NCBI RefSeq assembly: GCF_000385135.1
Contig: NZ_ARQM01000010.1
Span: forward strand, 372,001 to 436,000
DNA from: Promicromonospora sukumoe 327MFSha3.1
GTDB lineage: Bacteria > Actinomycetota > Actinomycetes > Actinomycetales > Cellulomonadaceae
DNA length: 64,000 bases
Direction of reading: 5' to 3'
The position numbers were made by a program, and so were the translations under genes. Below are positions 7,748-16,707 of this stretch, piece by piece. Under the pieces are notes generated by a model. The model was given only the letters and a program-made list of their open reading frames with translations, had not been told where the DNA came from and searched no databases. Every line of letters begins with the position of its first letter. The first letter of the stretch is position 1.

Positions 7748-8732
7748 GGTCCGCGGGGGCCAGCCAGCCGCGCTCCAGGGCCCGCGCCCCGGCCTGGAAC
7801 CGGCTGCCGGCGTCGAGCCGCTCCATGAGCACGCTGCTGAGGCGGCGCACCGTCCGCAGGGACACGCCGAGCCGCCGGCCCGCCGCCTCGTCGGTCGCGC
7901 CCTTGGCCCACAGCCGCAGCAGCTCGCGCTCCTGCACCGACAGTCCGTCGTGGTCCCGCCGCCGGTCCGCGCCGAGCGGGGTGGCCGACCGCCAGGTCTG
8001 CGTGAACAGGGCCATCAGCGCGGCCACGACGCCGGGGGAGGTCATCACGACCGCGCCGGACCCCGACTCGGCGTCCGCCAGGGGGACCATCGCGTGGTCC
8101 TGGTCGATGATCTGCAGACGTACCGGGATGGTCGCGGCCAGCCGCACCTCGGCGCCGTTGTTGCGCAGCCACGTCGCGTGGTCCCAGGTGGGCTGGTCGT
8201 TGCGGATGCTCTCCAGGTAGACGGTGCGCATCCGCACCCCGCGGTCCAGCAGCACCTGGCTCAGCGCGCGGCTCGACTCCAGCGCACGCGACGACGTGGC
8301 GCGCGTCGGCACGAACGTGCAGAGCTGGTGCGTGCACGCCGCGGTGAGCGTCGCGAGCCGGTCGCGCGCCTCCTCGGCGGTGCCCAGCACCTCGACGTCG
8401 GGCCCCCGGCGCACGTTCTGCAGCTCGGACACGAGCCGGGCGAGCGCCACCCGGCCCTCCTCGATCTCCTGGTTGCGCCGCGCGACGTGCGCCTGCTCCC
8501 GGGCGAGCAGGGCGGCGAGCCCCACCTCCGGGCTGACCGGGCGGAACCCCTCGTCGCCCGCCCACGACTCCTCGACGAGCATCAGGCGGGACAGCTCGTC
8601 CAGCGCGTCGCGGACCTGCGCCTCGTCGATCCCGAGCGCGGCGGCGAGCAGGTCGGGCCCCGCGTCGCGGTCCCGGAGCATCTGGAGGTAGACCGACTCA
8701 GCGGTTCCGGACAGCCCAAGTCCTTGCAGCAT
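7740..8732 (-). CDS. TrmB-like / LuxR-type transcriptional regulator
   Basis: A 330-residue protein with two DNA-binding-like ends. Residues about 1-70 resemble a TrmB-type winged helix (LGLSGTAESVYLQML start, then a DEAQVRDALDELSRL recognition segment). The middle resembles the phospholipase-D-like sensor region seen in such proteins. Residues about 262-320 form a LuxR/GerE helix-turn-helix (GLSVQERELLRLWAKGATDE, then LGVSLRTVRRLSSVLMERL). This fusion is common in actinobacteria, often with unknown ligand. Convergence with the peptide pair and divergence from the amidase make both possible targets. Confidence 0.8.
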   Translation of the reverse strand: MLQGLGLSGTAESVYLQMLRDRDAGPDLLAAALGIDEAQVRDALDELSRLMLVEESWAGDEGFRPVSPEVGLAALLAREQAHVARRNQEIEEGRVALARLVSELQNVRRGPDVEVLGTAEEARDRLATLTAACTHQLCTFVPTRATSSRALESSRALSQVLLDRGVRMRTVYLESIRNDQPTWDHATWLRNNGAEVRLAATIPVRLQIIDQDHAMVPLADAESGSGAVVMTSPGVVAALMALFTQTWRSATPLGADRRRDHDGLSVQERELLRLWAKGATDEAAGRRLGVSLRTVRRLSSVLMERLDAGSRFQAGARALERGWLAPADLS

Positions 8733-8899
8733 GGTGTGACACCCCGATCGGACGGACGACAGGGGCGCCGGGTGGCCGTCCCGGTCTCGCAGGATCGCAC
8801 AGGGCGGGAGGTCCGAGAAGGGGTAGCCCCAGAGTTCACCCGCTCCGCCGCGACGTATCGTCTGACCTGCTGGTTCGTCCGGCCTGGCAGCATGGGCGC

Positions 8900-10042
8900 A
8901 TGGCTCTCGACCTCAGCGTGTGGCGCGTCCGGCCCGAACCCGGTCCGCTCGTCGCCCCGACCGGCCCCGGCGTGCTCGACGGCGAGAGCGTGGCGGTGAA
9001 GGACCTGTTCGCCGTGGCCGGACAGCGCGTCGGCGCGGGCAACCCGGCGTGGCTCGCTGCGGCGCCCGTCGAGCAAGCACACGCCGACGCCGTCGCGCGG
9101 CTGCTCGCGGCCGGGGCCGCCGTCGAGGGGATCGCGCGGACCGAGGAGTTCGCGTACTCGCTGACCGGCGCCAACGCGCACCACGGCACGCCGCCCAACC
9201 CGGCCGCGCCCGGCCGGATCAGCGGTGGTTCGACGTCGGGCCCGACGACGGCGGTGGCGTCCGGTCAGGCGAGCGTCGCCCTGGGGACCGACACCGGCGG
9301 GTCGGTGCGCGTGCCCGCCGCCTACCAGGGGCTGTGGGGCATCCGGCCGACGCACGGCGCGGTCGCGTCCGGCGGGCTGCTGCCGCTGGCGCCGTCCTTC
9401 GACACGGTGGGCTGGCTGGCGCGCGACGCCGACACCCTGGCCCGCGTGGGCCAGGTGCTGCTCCCGCCGGACCGGGTCGCCCTGTCCGACGACGTCCCGC
9501 TCGTGGCGAGCGATGCCCTGCTCGACCTGGCCGCGCCCGAGGTGCGCGACGCCGTCGGGCAGCTCGCCCGGACCGCCGGGGCCGGGGCGGTGGACTGGGC
9601 GCCCGAGCCCGCGTGGCTCGCCGCGTTCCAGACGCTGCAGGCCGCCGAGGCGTGGGCCGCCCACGGCGCGTGGCTGGCGGGGCGCATGGACACGCTCGGG
9701 CCCGCGGTGCGCGCCCGGTTCGAGCGGGCTCGGTCGGTCGGCGCGGACGAGGCGGCTGCCGCGCGGGCCGACGTCGGGCGGGCGCGGGCCGAGATCCGGG
9801 AGCGGCTGGGGGAGCGGGTGCTCGTGCTGCCGTCCGCGGCGACGGTGGCGCCGCTGCCGCAGGAGGCCGAGGCCGCACGGGAGGCGACGATGCTGCTGAC
9901 CTGCGTGGCGGGGCTCGGCGGGCTGCCGGCGGTGTCGGTCCCGGTGCCGACGGCGAGCGGGCTCCCGGCGGGCGCCTGCCTGGTGGGTCCGGCGGGCTCG
10001 GACGGCGCGCTGCTGGACCTGGCGGCCCGGCTGGCAAGCTGA
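8900..10042 (+). CDS. amidase signature family hydrolase
   Basis: A 380-residue soluble amidase. The Ser-Ser-Lys catalytic triad can be placed: Lys34 in VAVKDL, the cis-serine in GGSTSG (residues 109-114), and nucleophile Ser135 in GTDTGGSVRVPA. It is shorter than the 450-500 residues of many family members, resembling AtzF/allophanate-hydrolase-like and indole-acetamide types. A CAGCAT box ends six bases before the ATG, suggesting a leaderless mRNA. It lies upstream of the purine-degradation operon in the same direction, so it may hydrolyse a ureide or oxamate-type intermediate. That role is inferred from position only. Confidence 0.85.
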   Translation: MALDLSVWRVRPEPGPLVAPTGPGVLDGESVAVKDLFAVAGQRVGAGNPAWLAAAPVEQAHADAVARLLAAGAAVEGIARTEEFAYSLTGANAHHGTPPNPAAPGRISGGSTSGPTTAVASGQASVALGTDTGGSVRVPAAYQGLWGIRPTHGAVASGGLLPLAPSFDTVGWLARDADTLARVGQVLLPPDRVALSDDVPLVASDALLDLAAPEVRDAVGQLARTAGAGAVDWAPEPAWLAAFQTLQAAEAWAAHGAWLAGRMDTLGPAVRARFERARSVGADEAAAARADVGRARAEIRERLGERVLVLPSAATVAPLPQEAEAAREATMLLTCVAGLGGLPAVSVPVPTASGLPAGACLVGPAGSDGALLDLAARLAS

Positions 10043-10059
10043 CATACCCGCCCGGCGGC

Positions 10060-10118
10060 GTCGAACGTAGGGTTGGTCGGGGCATGGGGCCTCATGCCCC
10101 GAGGAACCCTACGTTCGG
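10060..10118. repeat. isolated seventh copy of the CGAACGTAGGG hairpin
   Basis: The arms match those of the cluster at 3616-4335, starting TCGAACGTAGGGTTGGTCGG and ending GGAACCCTACGTTCGGC, with an extra inner stem GGGGCAT/ATGCCCC. It lies in the gap between the amidase and uraD, where it could act as a terminator. Confidence 0.85.
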
Positions 10119-10167
10119 CGGCCCGCCCACAGCCCGCTCGGCCGCGGCACCGAAGGTTTACAGGGCT

Positions 10168-10210
10168 GAAACTCTTGTGCCGTTCGCAAATCGCGTTGAA
10201 ACCGTAGATT
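10168..10210 (+). promoter_or_regulatory. uraD promoter with leaderless start and paired GAAAC motifs
   Basis: A TAGATT -10 box (10205-10210) ends exactly six bases before the uraD ATG, so the mRNA is probably leaderless. Two GAAAC motifs (10168-10172 and 10198-10202) lie 30 bp apart, three helical turns, and GAAACG also recurs as a palindrome upstream of the guanine deaminase gene. They could bind the RpiR-type regulator encoded in the operon. Confidence 0.4.
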
Positions 10211-10216
10211 TGTGTC

Positions 10217-10747
10217 ATGGACCTCGCGACGTTCAACGCCCTGTCCCCGGCCGACGCCGCGGCGACCGTCCGGCCGTGCGCCGACGTCGACTCGTGGGTC
10301 GACGCGGTGGTGTCCGGCCGCCCGTTCGCCTGCCGCGACAAGCTGCTGCTGCACGCCATGCGGGCCGCGGCCGACTGGACGGCCGAGGACGTCGACGCCG
10401 CTCTGGCGGACCATCCGCGCATCGGCGAGCGCGCGGCGGGCGACGGCACCGCGGCGCGCATGTCCCGCACCGAGCAGCCGACGGCGGCCGAGGCGACCGC
10501 CGCCCGGATCGCCGAGGGCAACGCCGCCTACGAGGCGAGGTTCGGCCGCATCTTCCTGGTCCGCGCGGCGGGACGCACCGCGGAGCAGATCCTGGACAAC
10601 CTCACCGAGCGCCTGGCCAACGACCCCGCGACCGAGGCGCTGGTGACCGCGGAGCAGCTGCGCCAGATCGCCCTGCTGCGGCTGGAGACGATCGTCACCG
10701 AGAGCGCCCCGGCCCCGGCCGCCGTCGATCCGGCGGTGACCCGGTGA
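10217..10747 (+). CDS. uraD: OHCU decarboxylase (UraD)
   Basis: A 176-residue enzyme that decarboxylates 2-oxo-4-hydroxy-4-carboxy-5-ureidoimidazoline to S-allantoin, the last step of urate oxidation. The catalytic histidine is in DHPRIGE (His66), and the downstream SRTEQPTA stretch matches the conserved region that supplies the second active-site residues. The length is normal for the family. It is the first gene of a tightly packed operon: its stop overlaps the GTG of uraH by four bases. Order uraD-uraH-uricase matches the sequence of enzymes processing 5-hydroxyisourate, strongly supporting the call. Confidence 0.93.
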   Translation: MDLATFNALSPADAAATVRPCADVDSWVDAVVSGRPFACRDKLLLHAMRAAADWTAEDVDAALADHPRIGERAAGDGTAARMSRTEQPTAAEATAARIAEGNAAYEARFGRIFLVRAAGRTAEQILDNLTERLANDPATEALVTAEQLRQIALLRLETIVTESAPAPAAVDPAVTR

Positions 10748-11037
10748 GCACCGCGTCGACCCACGTGCTCGACGCCGCCCGCGGCCTGCCCGCCGCCGGG
10801 CTGACCGTCACGCTCGGTGACCGCCGGGAGGTGACCGACGCCGACGGCCGCATCGCCTGGGGCGAGGTCACGCCCGGCCGGCACGTGCTGACGTTCGCCG
10901 CCGGCGACTGGTTCGGGGCGCAGGACCGCGAGACGTTCTTCGGGCAGGTCGTGCTCGACGTCGTGCTCGGTCCCGACCACACGCACGTCGCGCTGCTGCT
11001 GAGCCCGTTCGCCTACACCACCTACCGGGGGAGCTGA
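10744..11037 (+). CDS. uraH: 5-hydroxyisourate hydrolase (transthyretin-like)
   Basis: A 97-residue enzyme that opens the ring of 5-hydroxyisourate made by uricase. It begins STASTHVLDAARGLPA, which is the family signature including the catalytic His, and ends SPFAYTTYRGS, the conserved C-terminal YRGS tetrapeptide diagnostic of HIU hydrolases and transthyretin. GTG at 10744 overlaps the uraD stop. The next gene starts directly after its stop codon at 11038, so the three urate enzymes are translationally linked. Confidence 0.95.
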   Translation: MSTASTHVLDAARGLPAAGLTVTLGDRREVTDADGRIAWGEVTPGRHVLTFAAGDWFGAQDRETFFGQVVLDVVLGPDHTHVALLLSPFAYTTYRGS

Positions 11038-11985
11038 ATGTCGATCGTCCTGGGCCCCAACCAGTACGGAAAGGCCGAGGTCCGGCTGGTGCGCGTCGAC
11101 CGCGACACCCCGCGGCACCGCATCACCGACCTGAGCATCACGTCGCAGCTGCGTGGGGACTTCCGGGCCACGCACGAGTCCGGGGACAACACGGGCGTCA
11201 TCGCCACCGACACGCAGAAGAACACGATGTACGCCTTCGCGCGGGACGGCGTCGGCTCGCCGGAGACGTTCCTGCTGCGCCTCGCGCGGCACTTCCTGGC
11301 GGAGCCGCAGGTCACGGGCGGGCGCTGGCGTGCGGAGCAGTACGGCTGGGAGCGCATCGGTCCGGGTGCGGACGGCGGGGCCGCCGGGGGCGGCGCGGAC
11401 GCCGCCGGCCACGACCACTCCTTCGTCCGCGGCGCCGCCGAGCGCCGCACCGCGCTGGTGCACGCCGACGACGCGGGCCTGACCGTGCTCGCCGGGCTGC
11501 GCGACGTCACGGTGCTCAAGTCGACGGGCTCGGAGTTCTCCGGGTTCCCGCGCGACCGGTACACGACCCTGCCCGAGACCGACGACCGGGTCCTCGCGAC
11601 CGACGTCACCGCGTGGTGGCGGTACGCGCCGTCGTTCGCCGACGCCGCGGGCCCGGCCGACTTCGACGAGCGCTTCGCCGCCGTCCGCGCCCTGCTGCTG
11701 ACGACGTTCGCCGAGCTGCACTCCCTGGCGCTGCAGCAGACCGCCTTCGCGATGGGCCGCGCGGTGCTGGAGGCGTTCGGCGACATCGCCGAGATCCGGC
11801 TGTCCTGCCCGAACAACCACCACTTCCTGGTCGATCTGGAGCCGTTCGGCCTGGACAACCCGGGCGAGGTGTTCTTCGCGGCCGACCGGCCCTACGGCCT
11901 CATCGAGGCGGCGGTCCAGCGGTCCGAGGGCGGCCCGGACAACCCGGAGCATCCCGTGTGGTCCACGATCGGAGGATTCGTATGA
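11038..11985 (+). CDS. pucL: urate oxidase (uricase)
   Basis: A 315-residue cofactor-free uricase that oxidises urate with O2 to 5-hydroxyisourate and H2O2. The catalytic Lys/Thr region is visible: NQYGKAEVRLVR near the N-terminus and GDNTGVIATDTQKNTMYAFA (the T-D-T-x-K-N-T motif). The second domain carries LKSTGSEFSGFPRDRYTTL, another conserved uricase segment, and the late PNNHHFLVDL supplies the active-site His. A Gly/Ala-rich insert with His (residues about 116-128) is not part of the core. Its stop overlaps the allantoinase ATG. Confidence 0.95.
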   Translation: MSIVLGPNQYGKAEVRLVRVDRDTPRHRITDLSITSQLRGDFRATHESGDNTGVIATDTQKNTMYAFARDGVGSPETFLLRLARHFLAEPQVTGGRWRAEQYGWERIGPGADGGAAGGGADAAGHDHSFVRGAAERRTALVHADDAGLTVLAGLRDVTVLKSTGSEFSGFPRDRYTTLPETDDRVLATDVTAWWRYAPSFADAAGPADFDERFAAVRALLLTTFAELHSLALQQTAFAMGRAVLEAFGDIAEIRLSCPNNHHFLVDLEPFGLDNPGEVFFAADRPYGLIEAAVQRSEGGPDNPEHPVWSTIGGFV

Positions 11986-13388
11986 GCCTGGTGCTGGCGT
12001 CCGAGCGCGTGCTGGTCGAGGGGGAGCTGCGCCCCGCGGTGCTGAAGGTCGACGGCGGCCGCATCGACCAGGTCTGGTGGGGCACCTCCGACCCCGACGC
12101 CGTGCTCAAGCCCGCCGACGACCTGTTCGGGCAGGTGCTCGGCGCCGTCCCCGAGGAGCCCCCGGAGGTCGTGCGGCTCGGCGACCTGGTGGTGCTGCCC
12201 GGCGTCGTCGACACGCACGTGCACGTCAACGAGCCCGGCCGCACCGCGTGGGAGGGCTTCGCCTCGGCGACGCGCGCCGCCGCGCTGGGCGGCGTCACCA
12301 CGATCGTCGACATGCCGCTGAACTCGCTGCCGCCCACCACGACCGTCGCCGCGCTGGAGGTCAAGCGGGCGGCGGCCGAGGCGGTGCGTGCCCGCGGCGA
12401 GCTGCACTGCGACGTCGGCTTCTGGGGCGGCGTCGTGCCCGGGAACACGGACGACCTGGAGCCGCTGTGGGACGCGGGTGTCTTCGGCCTCAAGTGCTTC
12501 CTCGCCGACTCGGGCGTGCCCGAGTTCCCGCCGCTGGGGCCCGACGAGCTGCTCAAGGCCATGGACCGGATCGCGCGGTTCGGCGGCCTCCTGGCCGTCC
12601 ACGCCGAGGACCCGGCCACGCTCGCCGCGGCCCCGAGCCGGCCCGGCCGCGCGTACGCGGACTTCCTGGTCTCGCGCCCCCACGAGGCGGAGACGACGGC
12701 GATCGCCGCGCTGCTGGACGCCGTCCGCGAGACGGGCACGCCCACGCACGTGCTGCACCTGTCGTCGGCGCGGGCGCTCGACCTGCTGCAGGAGGCGAAG
12801 GACGAGGGCCTGCCCGTCACCGTCGAGACCTGCCACCACTACCTGGTGCTCGACGCCGAGCACGTGCCCGACGGCGACGCCGCCTTCAAGTGCTGCCCGC
12901 CCATCCGCGACCGCGGCAACCAGGACGCGCTCTGGGACGGCCTGCGTGCCGGGATCATCGACTGCGTGGTCAGCGACCACTCGCCGGCCACCGCCGAGGA
13001 GAAGTCCGGCGGCGGCGCGCCCGGCGAGGCGGACCTGCAGACCGCCTGGGGCGGCATCGCCGGCCTCCAGGCGGGCTTCGTCGCGCTGGCGGACGCCGCC
13101 CGACGGCGGGACGTGCCGCTCGCCGACGTCGCCCGCTGGACCTCGGCGAGCACCGCCGCGCTCGTGGGCCTGGACCGGGGGCCGCGGCCCAAGGGCGTGA
13201 TCGCCGAGGGAGCCGCCGCCGACCTGCTCGTCTACGACCCGGACGCGAGCACGACCTTCCGGGCCGCCGAGATGGCGCACAAGAACAAGATCAGCGCGTA
13301 CGACGGCCTGACCGTCCGGGGGGCCGTCGTGCCTCTGCCGGTCGACGGCTCGACCAGCGACGGGACGCTGCTGCGGAGGCCCGCATGA
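11982..13388 (+). CDS. allB: allantoinase
   Basis: A 468-residue amidohydrolase that opens allantoin to allantoate. Metal ligands are in place: His79 and His81 in VVDTHVHVNEPG, the carboxylated lysine in VFGLKCFLADSG, His in LLAVHAED and LHLSSA, and Asp in VSDHSPATAEEK. The N-terminal region has an extra segment of about 25 residues (around DPDAVLKPADDLFGQV) before the strand leading to the HxH motif. GGAGGA at 11971 supports the ATG at 11982, which overlaps the uricase stop. It overlaps the aminotransferase gene by four bases downstream. Confidence 0.95.
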   Translation: MSLVLASERVLVEGELRPAVLKVDGGRIDQVWWGTSDPDAVLKPADDLFGQVLGAVPEEPPEVVRLGDLVVLPGVVDTHVHVNEPGRTAWEGFASATRAAALGGVTTIVDMPLNSLPPTTTVAALEVKRAAAEAVRARGELHCDVGFWGGVVPGNTDDLEPLWDAGVFGLKCFLADSGVPEFPPLGPDELLKAMDRIARFGGLLAVHAEDPATLAAAPSRPGRAYADFLVSRPHEAETTAIAALLDAVRETGTPTHVLHLSSARALDLLQEAKDEGLPVTVETCHHYLVLDAEHVPDGDAAFKCCPPIRDRGNQDALWDGLRAGIIDCVVSDHSPATAEEKSGGGAPGEADLQTAWGGIAGLQAGFVALADAARRRDVPLADVARWTSASTAALVGLDRGPRPKGVIAEGAAADLLVYDPDASTTFRAAEMAHKNKISAYDGLTVRGAVVPLPVDGSTSDGTLLRRPA

Positions 13389-14608
13389 GGCAGGTCCATC
13401 CGCCCGCCCGGCTGCTCATGGGCCCCGGTCCCGTGGACGCCGACCCGCGCGTGCTGCGTGCCATGGCCGCGCCGCTGGTGGGCCAGTTCGACCCGTTCAT
13501 GACCGACACCATGACCGAGGCCATGGTGCTGTGGCGCACGGTCTGGGACACCGCCAACGAGCAGACCCTGCTCGTCGACGGCACCTCCCGCGCCGGCATC
13601 GAGGCGGCGCTCGTGTCGCTGCTGGAGCCCGGTGACCGCGTGCTCGTGCCGGTGTTCGGCCGGTTCGGGCACCTGCTCGCCGAGATCGGCGCGCGGGCCG
13701 GCGCCGAGGTGCACACCATCGAGACCGAGTGGGGCACCGTCTTCGACCCGGGCCAGATCGAGGACGCCGTCCGCCGCGTGCGGCCGCGCGTGGTCGCCGT
13801 CGTGCACGGGGACACGTCCACCACCATGGCCCAGCCGCTCGCCGACCTCGGCCGCATCGCGCACGAGCACGACGCGCTCCTGTACGTCGACGCGACCGCG
13901 ACCCTGGGCGGCAACCCGTTCCACACCGACGAGTGGGGCGTCGACGCCGCCACGGCCGGGCTGCAGAAGTGCCTCGGCGGCCCGTCGGGCAGCGCGCCCG
14001 TGACCCTCTCGCCCGCCGCGGTCGCCACGATCGAGCGGCGCCGGCACGTCGAGGCCGGGATCCGCACCGCGGACGACACGGAGCCGCACGGCAGTCCGAT
14101 CCGCTCCAACTACCTCGACCTCGCGCAGATCATGGAGTACTGGGGACCCCGCCGCCTCAACCACCACACCGAGGCCACGTCCATGCTCTACGCCGCGCGC
14201 GAGTGCGCCCGCCTCCTGGTCGCCGAGGGCATGGCCGCGGCCACCGGCCGGCACGCCCGGCACGGCGCCGCGATGCTGGCCGGCGTGCGCGGGCTCGGTC
14301 TGGAGGTCTTCGGCGACGTCGCGCACAAGATGCACAACGTCGTGGCCGTGCGGATCCCCGACGGCGTGGACGGCGACGCCGTGCGCGGCGCCCTCCTGGA
14401 CGACTTCGGCATCGAGATCGGCACCTCGTTCGGCCCCCTGCACGGTGTGGTCTGGCGCATCGGCACCATGGGTTTCAACGCCCGCCGCGACGCCGTCCTG
14501 ACCACCCTCGCGGCACTGGAGCACGAGCTGCGCCGCGCCGGGTTCGCCACGGAGCCCGGCGGCGGCGTCACCGCGGCGCTCGCGGTCTACGAGGAGGCGT
14601 CCCCGTGA
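13385..14608 (+). CDS. pucG: class V aminotransferase, probable ureidoglycine-glyoxylate aminotransferase
   Basis: A 407-residue PLP enzyme of the alanine-glyoxylate/serine-pyruvate aminotransferase family. The cofactor-binding lysine is in AGLQKCLGGPSG, preceded by YVDATATLGG, the conserved Asp region. The N-terminal LLMGPGPVDADPRVLRAM is typical of the AGT subfamily. Inside a urate/allantoin operon the likely reaction is transamination between (S)-ureidoglycine and glyoxylate, as for PucG in Bacillus. This gives glycine from the glyoxylate produced by the pathway. The specific substrate is an inference from context. Confidence 0.85.
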   Translation: MRQVHPPARLLMGPGPVDADPRVLRAMAAPLVGQFDPFMTDTMTEAMVLWRTVWDTANEQTLLVDGTSRAGIEAALVSLLEPGDRVLVPVFGRFGHLLAEIGARAGAEVHTIETEWGTVFDPGQIEDAVRRVRPRVVAVVHGDTSTTMAQPLADLGRIAHEHDALLYVDATATLGGNPFHTDEWGVDAATAGLQKCLGGPSGSAPVTLSPAAVATIERRRHVEAGIRTADDTEPHGSPIRSNYLDLAQIMEYWGPRRLNHHTEATSMLYAARECARLLVAEGMAAATGRHARHGAAMLAGVRGLGLEVFGDVAHKMHNVVAVRIPDGVDGDAVRGALLDDFGIEIGTSFGPLHGVVWRIGTMGFNARRDAVLTTLAALEHELRRAGFATEPGGGVTAALAVYEEASP

Positions 14609-15864
14609 CCGCGATCGGCACCACCGCCTGGGTGATGGACCGCTGCGACGACCTGACGCGGCACTCCGCGCGCCCGGACGCCCTGGAGCGGGTGTACCTC
14701 TCGCCCGAGCACGCGGCCGCGAACACGGCGGTGCGCGCCTGGATGCTCGACGCCGGTCTGGACACCGAGACGGACGCCGCCGGCAACATCTGGGGCCGCC
14801 GGTCCGCGGCCGGCGCGCCCCAGCGGCCCGGCACCCCGGGCGAGCCCGCGCTCGTGCTCGGCTCGCACCTCGACACCGTGCCCGACGCCGGGCGGTACGA
14901 CGGCATGCTCGGCGTGGTGCTCGCGATCGCCGTCGCGCACCGGCTGCGCGGCCAGGCCCTGCCGTTCGCGCTGGAGGTCGTGGGGTTCTCCGACGAGGAG
15001 GGCACCCGGTTCGGCAAGGCGCTGCTGGGCAGCTGCGCGGCGTCGGGCCAGTGGGACGAGGCCTGGTGGGACCAGTCCGACGCCGACGGCGTGACCCTGC
15101 GCGAGGCGTTCGCGCGGTTCGGCCTGCCCCCGGACCGGGTGGGCGACGCCGCCCGCCGCCCCGCCGACCTGGTGGGCTACCTGGAGGCGCACATCGAGCA
15201 GGGGCCAGTGCTCCAGGACCGTGACCTGCCGCTCGCGTACGTGACCACCATCGCCGGGGCGCGCCGGTTCGTGCTCACCGTGACCGGCGAGGCCCGGCAC
15301 GCGGGCGGCACGCCGTTCGACCGCCGCCGCGACGCGCTGGTCGCCGCCGCGCACCTCGTCACCCGCATCGAGGAGCTGGCCCGGGCAGCCGGCTGCCTCG
15401 CCACCGTCGGCGACATCCACGTCGAGCCCGGGGCCGTCAACGTGATCCCCGGCCGGGCCGAGGTGACCCTCGACCTGCGCGGCCGCACCGACGCCGACCG
15501 CGACGCGCTGTGGGACCGGATCGCCGCGGCCGGCCGCGAGATCGCCGACGGGCGGGGCGTGACGATCGAGCACACCGAGACCCACCGGGCGCCGTCGACC
15601 GCCTGCGCCCCGCGGCTGAGCCGGGCGGTGGCGGCCGGGATCACCAAGGCGACCACGACGTCGTCCGACCCGCTCGGGCTGTGGAGCCCCGCCGGGCACG
15701 ACGGCATGGCGATGGCTGCCGTGACCGACGTCGGCATGCTGTTCGTGCGCTGCCGCGACGGGATCAGCCACCACCCCGACGAGCACGTGGACCCCGAGGA
15801 CGTGGACCTCGCCCTCGACGCGTACACCGCGGCCGTGCTGGCGCTCGCGGAGGAGGCCCGATGA
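14605..15864 (+). CDS. allC: allantoate amidohydrolase (M20 family)
   Basis: A 419-residue dinuclear metallo-amidohydrolase that converts allantoate to ureidoglycine, CO2 and ammonia. M20 landmarks are clear: LVLGSHLDTVPDAGRYDG with the first metal ligands, FSDEEGTRFG with the catalytic Glu pair, the EAHIEQGP signature of the allantoate/ureidopropionase/carbamoylase subgroup, and late SPAGHDGMAM and GISHHPDE. Within this family, context favours allantoate as substrate. The GTG at 14605 overlaps the aminotransferase stop, and the gene overlaps the regulator downstream by four bases. Confidence 0.92.
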   Translation: MTAIGTTAWVMDRCDDLTRHSARPDALERVYLSPEHAAANTAVRAWMLDAGLDTETDAAGNIWGRRSAAGAPQRPGTPGEPALVLGSHLDTVPDAGRYDGMLGVVLAIAVAHRLRGQALPFALEVVGFSDEEGTRFGKALLGSCAASGQWDEAWWDQSDADGVTLREAFARFGLPPDRVGDAARRPADLVGYLEAHIEQGPVLQDRDLPLAYVTTIAGARRFVLTVTGEARHAGGTPFDRRRDALVAAAHLVTRIEELARAAGCLATVGDIHVEPGAVNVIPGRAEVTLDLRGRTDADRDALWDRIAAAGREIADGRGVTIEHTETHRAPSTACAPRLSRAVAAGITKATTTSSDPLGLWSPAGHDGMAMAAVTDVGMLFVRCRDGISHHPDEHVDPEDVDLALDAYTAAVLALAEEAR

Positions 15865-16697
15865 CGTCGCTCGCGGACCGCCCGCTCGAGGACCGCATCG
15901 CCGCCGGCTACCGGGAGCTGTCCCCGCAGGAGCGCCGCGCCGCGGACGCCCTGCTGGACCACCTCGGCGACCTCGGCACCTACCGCGCCACGGAGCTCGC
16001 CGCCCTGGCCGGCGTCTCGAAGGCCACGATGAGCCGGCTGTTCCGCAAGCTCGGCTACGAGGACTTCGAGGGGCTGCGCGAGGACCTGCGCACCCAGCGC
16101 GGGCGCGGCCTGCCCATCGCCGTCGACCCCTCGCCCGGCCTGCGCGAGCGGCTGGAGCAGGAGGTCAAGAACCTGGAGAAGGTCTACGCCGCGCTCGACG
16201 ACGCGACGCTCGACCAGATCGCCGAGGCCCTGGCGACCGCGGGCGACGTCGTGGTCGTCGGACGCCGGGGCTCGCTCGGCCCGGCCACCCAGCTGCGGCG
16301 CAACCTGGTCCAGGTGCGCGGGCGCGTGCACCTGGCGCCCGGGCCCGGCCAGTCGCTCGCCGACGACCTCGTGGGGCTCGGCCCCGACGACGTCGTCGTG
16401 GTGGTCTCGATCCGCCGGCACGCGTTCCGCGTGGGCGAGATGGTCGAGGCCCTGCTGGCCGACGGCGTCCGCGTGCTGCTGCTCGCCGACGCCAGCCTGC
16501 GCCACCTCGCCGGCACCGTGACCTGGTGGATCGAGTGCCCGATCAGCACGCAGGGCGCGTTCGACTCGCTGGTGGCGCCGGTCAGCGTCGTGGCGATGCT
16601 GTCGGACCGCGTGCACGAGGTGCTCGACGGCTCGACCGCGCGCGTCGAGGCGATCGACGCCCGGTACGAGCTGCTGCGCGAGATCGACGAGAGGTGA
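15861..16697 (+). CDS. RpiR/MurR-type regulator of the purine-degradation operon
   Basis: A 278-residue regulator. Residues about 10-85 hold an RpiR helix-turn-helix (TELAALAGVSKATMSRLFRK), and residues about 115-250 a sugar-isomerase (SIS) fold (DVVVVGRRGSLGPATQLRRN). Although SIS domains usually bind phosphosugars, RpiR-like proteins also regulate nucleoside and ureide use. Its position inside the operon, overlapping allC by four bases, implies control of its own operon in response to a pathway intermediate such as allantoin or urate. Candidate sites are the GAAAC motifs upstream of uraD and guaD. Confidence 0.88.
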   Translation: MTSLADRPLEDRIAAGYRELSPQERRAADALLDHLGDLGTYRATELAALAGVSKATMSRLFRKLGYEDFEGLREDLRTQRGRGLPIAVDPSPGLRERLEQEVKNLEKVYAALDDATLDQIAEALATAGDVVVVGRRGSLGPATQLRRNLVQVRGRVHLAPGPGQSLADDLVGLGPDDVVVVVSIRRHAFRVGEMVEALLADGVRVLLLADASLRHLAGTVTWWIECPISTQGAFDSLVAPVSVVAMLSDRVHEVLDGSTARVEAIDARYELLREIDER

Positions 16698-16707
16698 GAC
16701 GCGGACC

